Positions 1-10,855 of a stretch of DNA of 64,000 bases are shown piece after piece (positions within the stretch are counted from its first letter, which is position 1; each line of letters starts with the position of its first letter). The position numbers and the translations under genes were made by a program. The notes beneath the pieces were generated by a model that worked only from the letters and a program-made list of their open reading frames with translations, did no database searches and was not told where the DNA came from. The DNA comes from Amphibalanus amphitrite. Its lineage: Eukaryota; Arthropoda; Thecostraca; Balanomorpha; Balanidae. The DNA is taken from NCBI RefSeq assembly GCF_019059575.1, contig NW_024881567.1:405001-469000 (forward strand), in the 5' to 3' direction.

Positions 1-113
1 TTTGCGCGAGCCTAATTTCCTAAATATCTTACATCATACAAACATTCAATGGACGACAATCACATAAATCGCACCGCTGCAGCACAGTAAGTTGTCTGCT
101 CTAACCCATGTTC

Positions 114-881
114 TCATGCTGCTACACTTCCCCAGAGTAAAAGATTGGAATACTGTTGGACCTGTTTGTTAAGCGTTGGTCGCTTTTCATGTATGTGTAG
201 TGCTTCTAACACTGCTAATTTTCGCTTATCGTGACATGATGTGATGATGGTGGTGTTCTCTGTCAGGTGTTGTCTTGTAAGTGTTGAGCCGTGTTTCTCA
301 TGCATGTGTTCTTTTGGTGCTCCATCTCTTAAATGCATAGTGAGTCTTCTAGAGAGCGAAGTTGTAGTGACACCAATATAGGTTTCTTTACGAAGCCTGC
401 AATCTTCGTGAGGACATGTGAATTGATACACTACATTGGTGCACTTCAACTTATCTCTGCTAGAGTTGATGTTGTTTTTCATGACAAGGCTACGTGTTTT
501 CATGTTTTGGTAAAAGATGACCAGTTGTAGTTTTTGGTTGTCTTGTACACACTTAACATTTTTCTTTACAATGTGCTTAATGACTGTTTCGTCAACCTTG
601 TGGGACGTATTCATGAAGTTTCGATAAAACAATGTAAGATGCGTCTCTGACTGTGCGCCAGCACCCACTGCGTCACTACGATCCATGTGTTTTTCCAGTT
701 GCGCCTTGATCTCAGCATCTACTGCCCTATTTGAATAGCCGTTGTTGACTAAGATTTGTTTGACTCTTGTGAATTCAGAGTGCATCAGGTCATAGGTAGA
801 TGAAACCTTAATAGCCCTCCTTACAAATGCTTTGATGACACTCTTTTTATACTTATCAGGGCACTCGCTTTTTGCACTCAT
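114..881 (-). CDS. Penelope-like element fragment: RT tail plus GIY-YIG endonuclease
   Basis: An open frame of 255 residues. The first ~70 residues look like the C-terminal linker that follows the reverse transcriptase in PLEs (KSVIKAFVRRA, then RVKQILVNNGYS). Residues ~145-230 form a GIY-YIG nuclease: NVVYQFTCP, a CPHEDC cysteine pair, TYIGVTTTSLSRRLTMHL, and a late NKQV. The RT catalytic domain is absent, so this is a 5'-truncated retroelement copy. The GIY-YIG domain of PLEs nicks target DNA for priming. A (TA)n tract lies directly upstream. The frame is intact, yet without RT the copy cannot be autonomous. It is related to the GIY-YIG copies near 3.1, 33.8, 36.0 and 36.7 kb. Confidence 0.8.
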   Translation of the reverse strand: MSAKSECPDKYKKSVIKAFVRRAIKVSSTYDLMHSEFTRVKQILVNNGYSNRAVDAEIKAQLEKHMDRSDAVGAGAQSETHLTLFYRNFMNTSHKVDETVIKHIVKKNVKCVQDNQKLQLVIFYQNMKTRSLVMKNNINSSRDKLKCTNVVYQFTCPHEDCRLRKETYIGVTTTSLSRRLTMHLRDGAPKEHMHEKHGSTLTRQHLTENTTIITSCHDKRKLAVLEALHIHEKRPTLNKQVQQYSNLLLWGSVAA

Positions 882-906
882 GACCTGACCTGTGTTTGTA
901 GGCTTG

Positions 907-907
<1 letters not shown>

Positions 908-979
<72 letters not shown>

Positions 980-986
980 TATATAA
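908..986. repeat. (TA)n microsatellite
   Basis: About 39 TA units with one interruption (TACATA). It lies at the truncated 5' side of the PLE fragment. Confidence 0.98.
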
Positions 987-1306
987 TGCGCGACAAAATA
1001 ATATGGAGTAAACGACATGTCAATGGAGAGATAATGAAGCACAAAAAACTATTTGCGAGAAGCCACCTATACGTTTTAGAAGTATCTACGGCAGTTCGAT
1101 ATCTTTGACATCTTGACATGTAAATTTATAAGCATGGCCAGCTTACCTCTCATTCTCTTCCAAAACGGGAAAATAAAACTTTCCTAAGTTTGCACTTATT
1201 ATTAATATAATTACAGCCAGGCTAGCGATACTTTAATTTATCTATTAGACATATTTGGCTGAAGTTGTGACCCTTGATTGAGTTATGCTAGAATTATACA
1301 AAAGCG
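987..1306. other. No gene seen
   Basis: AT-rich sequence with no open frame of interest and no recognised repeat. Confidence 0.5.
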
Positions 1307-1308
1307 TA

Positions 1309-1540
1309 CCGTAAAGTGGGGCTATTTGAGACAGTGGGGCTATTTGAGACAGTATTTAAAATCGTTATAAAATGAAGAGCGTTTGATTTTTATGTGATAT
1401 TTTTGCTCAGGAACGTGTCGAATCGAGCAGTAAATCGCCTGAGCAAAAATTAAGCATGAATTTCAAACGGTTTTTATTTTATAGCAATTTTAAATACTGT
1501 CTCAAAAAGCCCAACTGTCTCAAATAGCCCCACCTTACGG
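1309..1540. mobile_element. TA-flanked MITE (mariner-like ends)
   Basis: A 232-bp hairpin. The left end CCGTAAAGTGGGGCTATTTG is mirrored by CAAATAGCCCCACCTTACGG on the right. TA dinucleotides flank it at 1307-1308 and 1541-1542. The block GGGGCTATTTGAGACAG occurs twice in tandem in the left arm and, decayed, twice in the right. It has no coding capacity, as expected for a non-autonomous Tc1/mariner-type MITE. Confidence 0.85.
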
Positions 1541-1542
1541 TA

Positions 1543-2040
1543 CCCTTAATTCATAATTTCGCTGATGGTTAAAACCAAGGCAGTATATATAGTTCAAACT
1601 TTTGAACAGCTTTTTCATGTGTTTATTGCAATGTGCGCCGAAAAGAAAAGATCAGCTTCCCAAGTAATTCTCTCTGCAAATCGCATGCTGTTTTTAAAAA
1701 TGCTCTTACAGACTCGAGGGCAAACTTAAAAAAACGGACTATAGGCATCGTAAACCTTGTTTTCTGTTCATGCAAATGACGTTAAAAATTCTGAACACAA
1801 TATTTCTTACGCGAGTCGTTGGCTTTGCTGATGAAATGACGTCTTCAGCTAAAAATATCAAAATTTAATATAAAATTTGTTATATTAAACTTTTGTTTTA
1901 GTATTACAATTATTTGAATTACGCTACATATAATTTATCATCATTTTTAAGTGATATTTAAAGGCAAACAAGAAAATAATTGCTACTTTTTTGCTATTGA
2001 CATCATTGCAAACTCAAATAACCTTTAAAATTGAAAGAGG
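1543..2040. other. AT-rich stretch, nothing recognised
   Basis: No credible coding frame, tRNA-like box or inverted repeat was found on either strand. Confidence 0.5.
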
Positions 2041-2044
2041 CAAT

Positions 2045-2395
2045 AGTGGCATTTTTTGCGGTGTTTGTGTTTGGCGGCGGGCGGGTGAGCGATGCGGGCG
2101 GTTTTGTTTTTTGCGTCGTTTGCGGTGTTAAATTTGTTTGCGGTTGGCGCCCGCTTTTTTGCGGTGTTTGCTTTTGGCGGCGGGCGGGCGATTTTTAGGC
2201 GTTTTCGGTGGTGGTTAGCGGGCGTGCGATGCGGGCGGTTTTATTTTGTGCGGTGTTTTTGCGTTTTTTTGCGGTTTGCGGCAGGCGTGCGTTTATCGTT
2301 TTTGTTTGCGACGTTTGCGTTGGTGTTTCGGGCGTGCGTTTTGCGCGTTTTGCGGTGTTTGCGTTTTGCGGCGGGCGGACGTTTTTTCACAATTC
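2045..2395. repeat. Degenerate GCGGTGTTTGCG / GGCGGGCG minisatellite
   Basis: Strongly strand-skewed (G and T on the plus strand) sequence built from decayed units such as GCGGTGTTTGCGTTT and GGCGGGCGGGCG. The overlapping open frames here come from repeat composition. Confidence 0.75.
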
Positions 2396-2870
2396 AAAGT
2401 CAAAACCTTCGGGCCACAGCGCTCCTCGAAAAGCGCTGTATGCTGGTGCATGAAAAACCTCTGCGCCACCACACCCTTGTGACCGGTGTGGTGTCGGTGC
2501 AGCTCGCCATGCCGTCTGTTAGCCTTTGGCTGTGATCGGAGCTCGGCCCACACCAGTGTGACTGGTGTGTCGTGTGCCGAGCGTCGTCCTTCGCGCCATC
2601 TGTTGGCCGGTGGCTAGAGGTCTGCACCGGCCGGCTGCAGCCGCGGCTGACTGCAGTCCCACGGCTGTGAGTCGGGTCGGCTGCAAATATCTCCAAGAAC
2701 ACGGCTACGGCTGTGGCCACGGCTGTAAGATTTCAAGCGCAATCTTAAGTGCTCAAATATAAAATTTTAAATGCTTAATCTTACATTCTGACAAGCAGTC
2801 TAGTCTGTAAAAATCATGCAAAGGATGCCCAGCAACACTGAAAGTGGTGAGGCCTTTGAAAACCTGTAAT
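2396..2870. other. GC-rich unique-looking stretch, no gene assigned
   Basis: GC-rich up to ~2730, with short repeats of CACGGCTGT. Open frames exist on both strands but overlap each other, and I see no splice-bounded exon. Confidence 0.4.
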
Positions 2871-3040
2871 GATTTTATTATTTGCCATCATAAGTAGGGG
2901 AGCTTGCACCCTGGTACAGATGATTAATTATATACATTGTTCCCTCATCATCACGAGCTTGACAAACTTCAGAAAATCCACAACCACATTCACAGCATCA
3001 GTAGTGGTAAAAACAAAAATGAGCACGCGGAAGGTGTCAC

Positions 3041-3586
3041 AACACACAAGCTGTTTTACCAAAAAAGTTTGTCCCGGCGTACAAAGCCGACGAAAAAGCC
3101 CTTCGAGACATAGTCAGGAGACACTGCAAACCAGTGGCCCCAGGTGAGCGGCTAAAACTCGTAGTGATTTACCGGAATTCCACGTCCCGCTCTCTCATCA
3201 TGAGTAACAATCCCACACGCGACAAAACTATGCTAAAACAGTCCAACGTCATTTACAGTTACAAATGTCCTCTCGGAGACTGTGCACTCCGCCAAAACTG
3301 TAAATACATTGGACATACCACTACATCTCTTAGCAGACGCATCACCATGCACCTTCAAAGCGGCGGCCCAAAAACACACACACAAACATACCACGACCAA
3401 CGGCTCACTCGACAACTCATGCTTGAGAACACCACCATCATCGACAGATCCAACAATGTCAGAGAACTACATGTACTTGAGGCCATACACATTCGCGACA
3501 GTGACCCCACCATAAATCGACAGGTCAATGCTAGAGGCACTCTCATGCTGTTCGAGAGGACGCCGTTAGGTCCAAGGAGGACCTAA
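3041..3586 (+). pseudogene. Penelope-like element fragment, GIY-YIG domain, frameshifted
   Basis: The clean frame runs from ~3062 to the stop at 3586. It reads FVPAYKADEKALRDIV, then RLKLVVIYRNS, NVIYSYKCPLGDCAL and KYIGHTTTSLSRRITMHL, and ends with a NRQV motif. The upstream KLFYQK segment is in another frame, so an indel in the A-run at 3061-3066 has broken it. It is most like the 33.8-kb copy (both share AYK.DEKA and the DSDP.INR ending). The RT is missing, so this is a 5'-truncated dead copy. Its 3' region carries a hammerhead-like motif at 3920 and ends in (TA)n at 4129. Confidence 0.75.
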
Positions 3587-3919
3587 GTTAGGCTCCCCAG
3601 AGACCAGAGCACCAGGTAGCCTTAATAAGAACCCTGCTTGTTGTGTATATGTATGCTCATTGTTCAATCTTTATTGTTTACTCACAACTGTATGTAACAC
3701 ATTCGTAGAAGAAGGTACCGTTTGTTATGTGCATGTTTTTAAACAAGAAAAATCAAATTTGACATTGAATTCTGTGAACTTCCTTTCCATCCCGTGTCAT
3801 CAGAAACCTATTAATTGTGATAATAATATTGTTTAATCTTGTGGCAGCCATGACTGGCATTACTTGAATGAATTCTGTACAAATATGTATGCAATTGTAT
3901 GTCATGTATGTATAATGTC

Positions 3920-3949
3920 TTGAAAATGTCATAAGGGTGACGAAACGTC
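3920..3949 (+). ncRNA. Hammerhead-ribozyme-like motif in PLE 3' region (variant core)
   Basis: Core TTGAAAA, one unpaired T, stem II arms GTCAT and GTGAC around loop AAGG, then GAAACGTC. Flanking bases ATGTC and GACAA give four stem I pairs. Relative to the hammerhead core CUGANGA, C3 is U and G8 is A. C3 and G8 pair in the folded ribozyme, so the change is compensatory. Self-cleavage is untested. Confidence 0.5.
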
Positions 3950-4124
3950 GACAATAATAGAAGAGATTTAGAGATGCTTAAACTTTGGATATATTTACTT
4001 ACAATCATGAGCTTTAGAAAAGTACTCGCCGGACATGAAACATCGACTCGCTCTCATACGAAACATCGAACGAACATCTCGAAAAATCACGAACACTGAA
4101 AACGCTGTAGCATTTAACAACATT

Positions 4125-4128
<4 letters not shown>

Positions 4129-4219
<91 letters not shown>
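4129..4219. repeat. (TA)n microsatellite at PLE 3' end
   Basis: About 45 TA units. They begin where the 3' region of the PLE copy at 3.0-4.1 kb stops. Confidence 0.97.
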
Positions 4220-4221
<2 letters not shown>

Positions 4222-5090
4222 GTGGCACTTAGCAATAGGGTGAATTTTATGTTATCCGATTTTTAGGCGTGCGGGTGGTTTTCTGGTTCCATTCCCGTAA
4301 AAAATAATGTGTGCAAAATGATTTTGAAAAATGTTGATATTTAGGGGTCGCGAATTGAGGTCAAAGTTGACAGTTTTGGAAAAAATCAACTTTTTTGAAA
4401 ATACTTTCAACTTATTTGGAATAACATTTGCGGTCATTAAGCGTCATTTCCGACGTATTTTGGGTTTTTATTTGTATAAAAATTGCTTATCTCATCACTT
4501 CCGGCCGATCGTAGCCAGTCCAGGTCGGGGTAAGGCAGGTCTGATCGGGGCTGTTTTACCCATGTCAGGCCTGTTTTGGCCTGCGACCAGTACCTCCTCA
4601 CAGAGGTCAAATCCGCTGATTAGTGTGAGGAGTGACCGGTCTCTCCTGTTCCAAAGGGAGGACGAGCCCCACGGTTCTATTGGTTCTTGAGACATGCTCC
4701 TTTTCAAAGAGAATGTGAAGAAGTTGGAGGAGTCAGCCTATCGCCGGCGGGCGAAAGCAAAGGCAAGAGTGTGCACTGTGCTTTTAGCTGCACCGGTGTA
4801 TCGCAGGGTATATTGAGTGAAGGGTAGGACGAACTTTGGTAGGAATTTCTAGTATAACTACTAGAAAACCTACTATATGTGGTCGGGACTAGCAAAAAGT
4901 TACTTCAAACTAGAATATGGTAGCGCTCATGGTTGGCAGTCGTGGCGCGCACGTTACATTCATTTCTTAAATTTCTTAAATAACAGGTTTTAGGGGCCGA
5001 TTAGTGGGTAGATACATTCAATTAGCTGTTAATAATTGATTATGCAAACATTCAAGAATCTACATCATTCAATTCTAGCCAAAATCACTC
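4220..5090. other. No gene seen
   Basis: Mixed sequence. A moderately GC-rich block at 4500-4800 has short open frames on both strands, with no recognisable domain and no splice-bounded exon. Confidence 0.4.
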
Positions 5091-5091
5091 G

Positions 5092-5170
5092 GCGTTCCCA
5101 AGATTCGAACCCACGACCCTTGGATCCGTAGCCCGATACGCTACCGACTGCGCTACCGAGGACCGCGCGC
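5092..5170 (-). repeat. tRNA-like (SINE head or tRNA pseudogene)
   Basis: Minus-strand reading has an A-box-like TAGCGCAGTCGGTAGCG, an anticodon-arm-like segment, and the B-box GGGTTCGAATC. The T-stem does not pair and the acceptor stem is not convincing, so this is a pol III promoter-bearing relic. Confidence 0.5.
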
Positions 5171-5189
5171 CGACGATCGGAGAGGCGGA

Positions 5190-5440
5190 TCGCGGGTGCT
5201 GGCGTGCAGAGAAATCTTTACCCTGTACGCCGTAGAAGATCGGCTGGGTTTCGTGAAAAATGGTAGAGGAATTGTCGAAAGAAAATTCATCGATCTATCA
5301 TTTGAGACTAAGAACCATTGATTCCTTCAAAGGTTGACCGAGATATCGCTCGCCGAAAACAGGCCATTTAACATGTAAACCCTATGGGCTGGTAGGAAAT
5401 GTACGCCGTGGAGCAGCAGTGCTACCAACTAACTTCGGCG
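5190..5440. repeat. Dispersed repeat shared with 45.2 kb and 48.8 kb
   Basis: Contains ATTTAACATGTAAACCCTAT followed by GGGCTGGTAGG and GTGCTACCAACT. Near-identical blocks sit at 45277-45340, at the right end of an insertion with an 8-bp duplication, and at 48776-48800. It is a decayed member of the same repeat family. Confidence 0.55.
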
Positions 5441-6640
5441 GGGGCCGGGTGTATCGTGCTTTCGGGAAATTCTTCCGACTCTAATGCCAGTGCCAGCAAT
5501 GAGCAACAGACTTACCCGGCCGTTGCGGCGCTCACGAAGGGAACGTCTTCGACGATGGCGACCATGAGAGACCCTTAACGTCGACTCACACTCCTAAGCG
5601 CATGCGGGCGAGGAGGCGTCCCCAACAGTGAAGTGGCCTCTACCGGGCCAAACTGCCCAACCGTAATGTGTGAAGGACACGTGAACCTGTTATCAACTGC
5701 GGCACGGAACTTAGGATACGACTCCGGCTGAAGCGCGAGTCCTGAACCGCGAGGGAAGGAGCGGCGACCGATTCTTCGTCCTGGGGTGTTGGGGGAGGCC
5801 GCAAGGGCGTCGCCGACGGGGGGTCGCGGTGGTCGCGGACTCGCGACCCCCCACTCGTCAGAACTGGGGGGTCGACCCCCCCCCCCCGCTTTTGGCGATA
5901 CTGAGTATGCTTTTTTGAGCTATCATGTCAGTGAAGGTGGCGTCAGCAACATCAACAAATACAACGTCAGATTCAGAATCGCTTCAAGAGCTACCTCGTC
6001 CCGATTGCTTATAGGTCAATAAGCTGTGGGCGTGGAACATCAGCATGACAATATTTTACAGTAGCCACTATTCTAGTCCCTTTTATCCCTCATAAGAGTG
6101 AGCGCGCCAAAGCTGACCCAACCGCTCGTCTGATTGTCAAAATAATGGTTGCAGTCGATTCGTCGGATGACGTATCAGTAACTACGAGGTACGGCTCTCG
6201 CGAGATTACGCGGTAGGTTTTGCACTTGCACATTTCCGGTTATATCTCAGAAACTACTCGATCTACGATGAAGCCATTTTACACGATCATGGCCGGCTTG
6301 TGAACCAACAAGTCGATCGCATCTTCAACACTTAAAAGCTTAAGACGACGAAGATATAGCCTGAAGTACCTACACTAAATTTTTTAGGTGCAAAACCTAC
6401 CGCTAAAACCCGCGAGACCTGTACCTAACTAGCCTCAGCCCTGAACTACCCTCGGACCTGCCTGCATAAGGGGAATGGGGTCAGATGGTGGACCCCTCTC
6501 GGGCTTTCCCAATAAGACGCGCAAAAATGAGCCTATTGCAACGAAACTTCCAGTGACCTCGAGTTAATCAATTTTACACCTACTCTAAAAATGTATTGGC
6601 CCTGCACATATTAAGTGTTTAAAGTTTTATTGTATTAAGT
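5441..6640. other. No gene seen; G/C-run hairpins near 5.8 kb and 6.5 kb
   Basis: At 5810-5890 there are runs of G and C around a GTCGAC palindrome (GGGGGTCGACCCCC). Around 6470-6600 a segment resembles the GGTCA-rich MITE termini (CAACGAAACTT, CAATTTTACACCTACTCT). These look like decayed relatives of the TTAA MITEs. Confidence 0.4.
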
Positions 6641-6674
6641 GTATTTAAATGTTATTGTAGAGTGCACTACTGAC

Positions 6675-6785
6675 CAGACATGGTGATCTCGGCCGACGGG
6701 TGCACCAGCTGGCCGCGCTCGGGCAGGAAGACGAACGGCACCTTCTCCAGCTGGTCGCCTGTGCTGAAGTCGGCCAGGTGACACT
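6675..6785 (-). CDS. Internal exon 3 of a host gene (Shavenoid-like candidate)
   Basis: The 111-bp minus-strand exon is bounded by acceptor GTTTCAG and donor GTCAGT. It starts with two bases completing a split codon and ends with one base (phase 1 both sides). It reads CHLADFSTGDQLEKVPFVF, then LPERGQLVHPSAEITMS. Codons are strongly GC-ending (GCC GAC TTC AGC, CTG GAG AAG GTG), unlike the surrounding repeats. The phase and the split codon (G+AG = Glu) match exon 2 at 48.9 kb. The PFVFLP..GQLVHPS pattern recalls a conserved stretch of the arthropod Shavenoid family, from memory only. A SINE lies within 70 bp of the acceptor. Confidence 0.65.
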
Positions 6786-6852
6786 CTGAAACGGCGTATA
6801 GGCACGATGCGTTACCTCAGACGGAAAACCCACCAATCAGCGCGCCGACACT

Positions 6853-7089
6853 GTTTTTTTTTATTATAAATTTAGTCCGAACTTTTTGATAGGAGGATTT
6901 CACAAGGACAGGACAAAGCTAAGCGAAGCTTGTTGCATTGACCCTGCTCTCTACCCTCCGATTGCGCAATTCCAGTCTTATGGCAGAATTTAGAGTCCAA
7001 AGGTTAACGTGCGCACATGGCCGCGCACGGCCGGTCCCCTCGCTGACTTCGCCTGGCTGCGGCCTGCCACCATCCGCAACCGTACCTAC
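6853..7089 (-). mobile_element. SINE body, interrupted at 7089
   Basis: Closely matches 61108-61345 (shared blocks ATAAATTTAGTCCGAAC, AAGCGAAGCTTGTTG, CGCGCACGGCCGGTCCCCT). The T-rich end at 6853 is the SINE A-tail on the minus strand. The tRNA-like head seen in the 61-kb copy is missing because the palindromic element at 7090 interrupts it. Beyond that element, CAGGCCCAT at 13128 resembles the missing SINE sequence. Confidence 0.7.
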
Positions 7090-7114
7090 ACTGTAAACCA
7101 AATCTACAAGTTGG

Positions 7115-7345
7115 CTCCTTGTTACAAGTTTGGTTCCAATTCGCATAGGCGTCACCTTGTCGATACCTTGTCGATTCACCAACCCCAAGCTTGTTGGCCA
7201 GCAAACTAACAGTTTGTCTACAAGTTTGGTTCCAATTCGCATAGGCGTCACCTTGTCGATACCTTGTCGATTCACCAACCCCAGGCTTGTTGGCCAACAA
7301 ACTAACAGTTTGTCTACAAGTTTGGTTCCAATTCGCATAGGCGTC
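7115..7345. repeat. ~95-bp tandem repeats inside TIR
   Basis: Units run from TTTGGTTCCAATTCGCATAGG to AACTAACAGTTTGTCTACAAG, about 2.5 copies. They have an inverted counterpart at 12795-13085 with three to four units, so copy number differs between the arms. Confidence 0.85.
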
Positions 7346-8276
7346 ACCTTGTTGAGTACTAGTCTGGGCCTTGTGGACCTACCAACTTCTGGATAGGCAT
7401 AGTCGTTTCCTTGTCGGCTCACCAACCCCTGGTTTGTTGATGAACTAGCCTTTGACTGGGCATCGCTAGCTTACAAATTGTCAACAAGTAAGTGTACTAA
7501 CGCTCTGCTCGAACTTGTTCTTCCTTACAATCGCTTTGTTTGCGTTAATAACCTTCAGAACTTACGATTCGCGTTCGTTTTCAATTGCCACGATACTGAT
7601 TCAGGAAATATTTTCTAACGGACAGGCTATTTTTTGGCTGGAAGTGGTGCACAAAACCATGACTGGCATCAGTTATTGCTCAAAGGCTTGCGCTGACAAG
7701 AAACGAAATACTGATGGGTTATACATATAATCAATGAATGCATACACCAAATCCATTCGGAAGTTTCTGGAATCATTAGTATTTATTACGGTCACGTAAT
7801 TAATACTATTGACTGGAAACAATTCCGAGTGCATATTTTCGAATGGATGTGGTAAATGCATGAGGTATAGGTATACCCAGTAATACCTATCGTGCACCGT
7901 CAGCATATAAGTCTTTGAAGCAAGAACTGCTGCGTATGTGGAAGAACATGGTTTTGTGCACCGCATCAAGCCAGAAGTATAACATGCCCGTATGACGAAT
8001 ATTTCCTGAACATTGACCATAACAATCATGGCAAATGCACGATCACGCAGATAATTCGAATAAATCATGATCGCCAACCAGATTAGCGTTTACAGCCCAT
8101 ATATGTCCATCAGTTAAGTTAAAAATACAAAGAGTTGAATTAAAGGCAAATAAATGTATTTATATGTAAAAAAAAAACACCGACCGCAAAACATCTGCTC
8201 ACATGTGCATGCACAGGTCTGGCCCACTTACATTGCGCGCGCAGGGGAAGGGAGGCGTCTCGACCGCGGGTATAGG

Positions 8277-10855
8277 TCACTGCGGACTTAGACGACTTTG
8301 AGGGGCAGGTTCAGCACATGCTAGCCACCCACGCTGGTGCTACACTGGTGATCGCTGGTGATTTGAACTGCTGTCAGCTCAAGTGTGCAGCCGACTCTCC
8401 TGGGCAGCGACTCCGCCAACTTCTGACAACATACGGACTGACAATCAGCAACAACCGGCACCCGACCTACCGACCGGCCGGCTCGCTGCTGGATATCGTG
8501 GCTGTCAGCCGCCCTGACTACCTGCTGCGCGCTGGCGTCACGCGCTGCCACTATGGCACCCCGCACGATTACACCCGAGCTGTGCTGCAGTGCACCGGCA
8601 GGACCAGGGTGGCCGGCCCGGTCACACAGCGCCGGCGACTCGGCCGGATCGACGCCGACAGCTTCAACCGGCAGCTGAACAACATCGACTGGAGCCCAGT
8701 GTTCCGGACACAGCTGACAGCCAGCAAGTGGGAGTCGTTCTGCGACATCTTCCTCGGGCAGCTGGACACAGTGGCACCCGTTACGAGGGTGCAGCAGCGA
8801 CCTCCTGGGAGCCTGTTGGTCTCGGCACCTACCAGAGACCTGATGGCGCGACGGAGACAGGCCCTGCGCCCTGGTGGCGACCGAGAGAACTATAAGGAGC
8901 TGAACCGTCTGTGCCGCGCGGCTGTCCGGAAAGACCAGCAGGCCCACATCAACCGGGAACTGGCCAAAGCAGGGCCTAGCAAAGTCTGGCGGGTACTACG
9001 GCCCATCATCGGCAGCAAGAAAGAGGCGGCGGTTCCCAGCGCCACGCCCGACGCGCTAAACGACTATTATGTGAGCATAGGGCCAATCACAGCTGCCAGC
9101 GTCCCCCCGCCCACGGTACCAGTGCCGGTCAGACTGCCGCGTGTCACGACGAGCCGGTTCAGACCGCAACCGATCGACATGGACACGCTCGGCCTGCTCC
9201 TGCTACACATGAAGCCGTCAACTTCAACAGGCAACGACGGGATCAGCGTCAGCATGTTCCGCACCTTCTTTTGGGGCATGGGTCACGTCCTGTTGGACAT
9301 AGTCAACTCCAGCCTGACGACCAGCAACGTGCCCGGCCCCTGGAAACATGCAATGGTAACGCCAATCCCAAAAGGACAAGGACCATCGGAGCCAGCAAAC
9401 ACTCGCCCGATCTCCATCCTGCCGGCGATAATGAAGGTTGTTGAGCGGGTCGTCCAGCGCCAGCTGGTGCAGTACTTGGAGGCCAACCAGCTCCTGTCAA
9501 CCACCCAACATGGCTACCGCAGCGGCCGCAGCACCGAGACGGCACTCAGCGTTATCACCGACCGTGCGCTGGAGGCGATGGACGCTGGAGAGGTGTCGAT
9601 CCTGGTGCTGTTGGACCTCTCCAAATGTTTTGACGTTGTGCCGCACGGGAGACTGCTGGATAAGCTCGCACTGTATGGGGTAGATACCGAGTGGTTCGGC
9701 AACTACCTAAGCGGACACACTCAGCAGGTGCAGATGGCCAGTGGTGACGGTGGATACGTGCGGTCGAGTGTCAAGTCAAACACAATTGGCGTGTTCCAAG
9801 GCGGATCGTTAAGTTGTATGTTGTATTCGGTGTTTGCAAACGAAATGTGTCTGTACCTGCCTGACGGTGTCACAATCGTGCAATTTGCAGACGATACTCA
9901 ACTTCTTGTGAGCGGTAAAAAGCGTGACTTGGCACAGGTCATCCAACGCATGGAGCAGGCGCTAGAGTGTCTCTTCCAGTGGTTCTGCGCAAACACTATG
10001 AAGCTAAACACCGCTAAGACGCAGGTCCTTGTACTAGGAACCCCCGCTATGCTGCGAGGACTGCCGCCTGTCACACTGACTGCCATGGGTGCTGTTATTC
10101 CGGACTCTAGAGTTGTCAAAAATCTCGGAGTGGTCATGGACAATCATCTCAGCTTCAGGTCGCACATCGATTATGTGACAGCTAAGTGTACTGGTGTCCT
10201 AATCGGTCTGATGCACGCCAAGCACGTTATACCGAAGGCCTCTCTGCCTGTGGTAGTAGAAGCGCTCGTGAACTCCGTTATCAGATATTGCTTCTCGCTA
10301 TACGGTACGTGCACCGCTACTCAGATTCATCGTGTGCAGAAACTGCTGAACTTCGGTGCTCGAGTTATTAGCGGCCGTCGTAAATACGACCACATCAGTG
10401 ACGTTCTGTGCGACTTGGAGTGGTTGAATGCCCCTAACCTTGCTAAGTACCATCGCATCAGTTTGGTGCACAGGGTCACTACGACTGGAAAGCCGGAAGC
10501 GATCGCACAAACCATCGGTGACACCCTGCGTCACTCGTACGAGACGCGCAGAGCTGCCGACCACGCGCTGCCGAGAATCCGCACGGAAGCCGGTCGCCGG
10601 CGGCTCTGTTATAGCGCAGTGCGTGAGTACGACTCTCTGCCGTTTGACGTCACCGTGCGAAACTTTCGGCGCCAGCTCAAAAAGCATCTATTGAAAGAAC
10701 AGTGTGAGGCGCATGGTTAGCTCAGGTCGAGTGGTTGAGTGCTGCTTTTTATGCCTGGTCTTTTACTTGTGTTGTAAATGTTTGACGTGTGCCAATGAAA
10801 AACCATGCACCATGGATTTGTCATGAATATATTATCTGTATCTGTATCTGTATCT
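8277..10855 (+). mobile_element. 5'-truncated LINE with TSD and TATCTG-repeat tail
   Basis: Flanked by GTATAGG at 8270-8276 and 10856-10862. The other palindrome arm at ~11865-11872 preserves the empty site. The 3' end has four TATCTG units in place of poly(A). The truncation falls inside the endonuclease domain. A short 3' UTR of ~130 bp follows the stop. Confidence 0.85.
8318..10720 (+). CDS. LINE ORF2: partial endonuclease plus reverse transcriptase
   Basis: An uninterrupted 800-residue frame; sense codons continue upstream to the truncation point at 8277, so the ATG is internal to ORF2. Residues ~11-18 VIAGDLNC and ~57 LLDIVAVS are the C-terminal half of an APE-type endonuclease. RT motifs follow: TPIPKG, RPISILP, GYRSGRSTETAL, VLLDLSKCFD, FQGGSLS and the catalytic FADD at 523-526. 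The C-terminal tail (LPFDVTVRNFRRQLKKHL) is typical of CR1/Jockey-type LINEs. With half the endonuclease missing it cannot nick targets itself, but RT shows no decay, so insertion is recent. Confidence 0.9.
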   Translation: MLATHAGATLVIAGDLNCCQLKCAADSPGQRLRQLLTTYGLTISNNRHPTYRPAGSLLDIVAVSRPDYLLRAGVTRCHYGTPHDYTRAVLQCTGRTRVAGPVTQRRRLGRIDADSFNRQLNNIDWSPVFRTQLTASKWESFCDIFLGQLDTVAPVTRVQQRPPGSLLVSAPTRDLMARRRQALRPGGDRENYKELNRLCRAAVRKDQQAHINRELAKAGPSKVWRVLRPIIGSKKEAAVPSATPDALNDYYVSIGPITAASVPPPTVPVPVRLPRVTTSRFRPQPIDMDTLGLLLLHMKPSTSTGNDGISVSMFRTFFWGMGHVLLDIVNSSLTTSNVPGPWKHAMVTPIPKGQGPSEPANTRPISILPAIMKVVERVVQRQLVQYLEANQLLSTTQHGYRSGRSTETALSVITDRALEAMDAGEVSILVLLDLSKCFDVVPHGRLLDKLALYGVDTEWFGNYLSGHTQQVQMASGDGGYVRSSVKSNTIGVFQGGSLSCMLYSVFANEMCLYLPDGVTIVQFADDTQLLVSGKKRDLAQVIQRMEQALECLFQWFCANTMKLNTAKTQVLVLGTPAMLRGLPPVTLTAMGAVIPDSRVVKNLGVVMDNHLSFRSHIDYVTAKCTGVLIGLMHAKHVIPKASLPVVVEALVNSVIRYCFSLYGTCTATQIHRVQKLLNFGARVISGRRKYDHISDVLCDLEWLNAPNLAKYHRISLVHRVTTTGKPEAIAQTIGDTLRHSYETRRAADHALPRIRTEAGRRRLCYSAVREYDSLPFDVTVRNFRRQLKKHLLKEQCEAHG

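Noticed and set aside
4014-4235. Open frames of alternating Ile-Tyr across (TA)n tracts (also at 0.9, 19.9, 35, 37.5, 47.6 kb)
   Set aside because: They are translations of dinucleotide repeats and exist on both strands.
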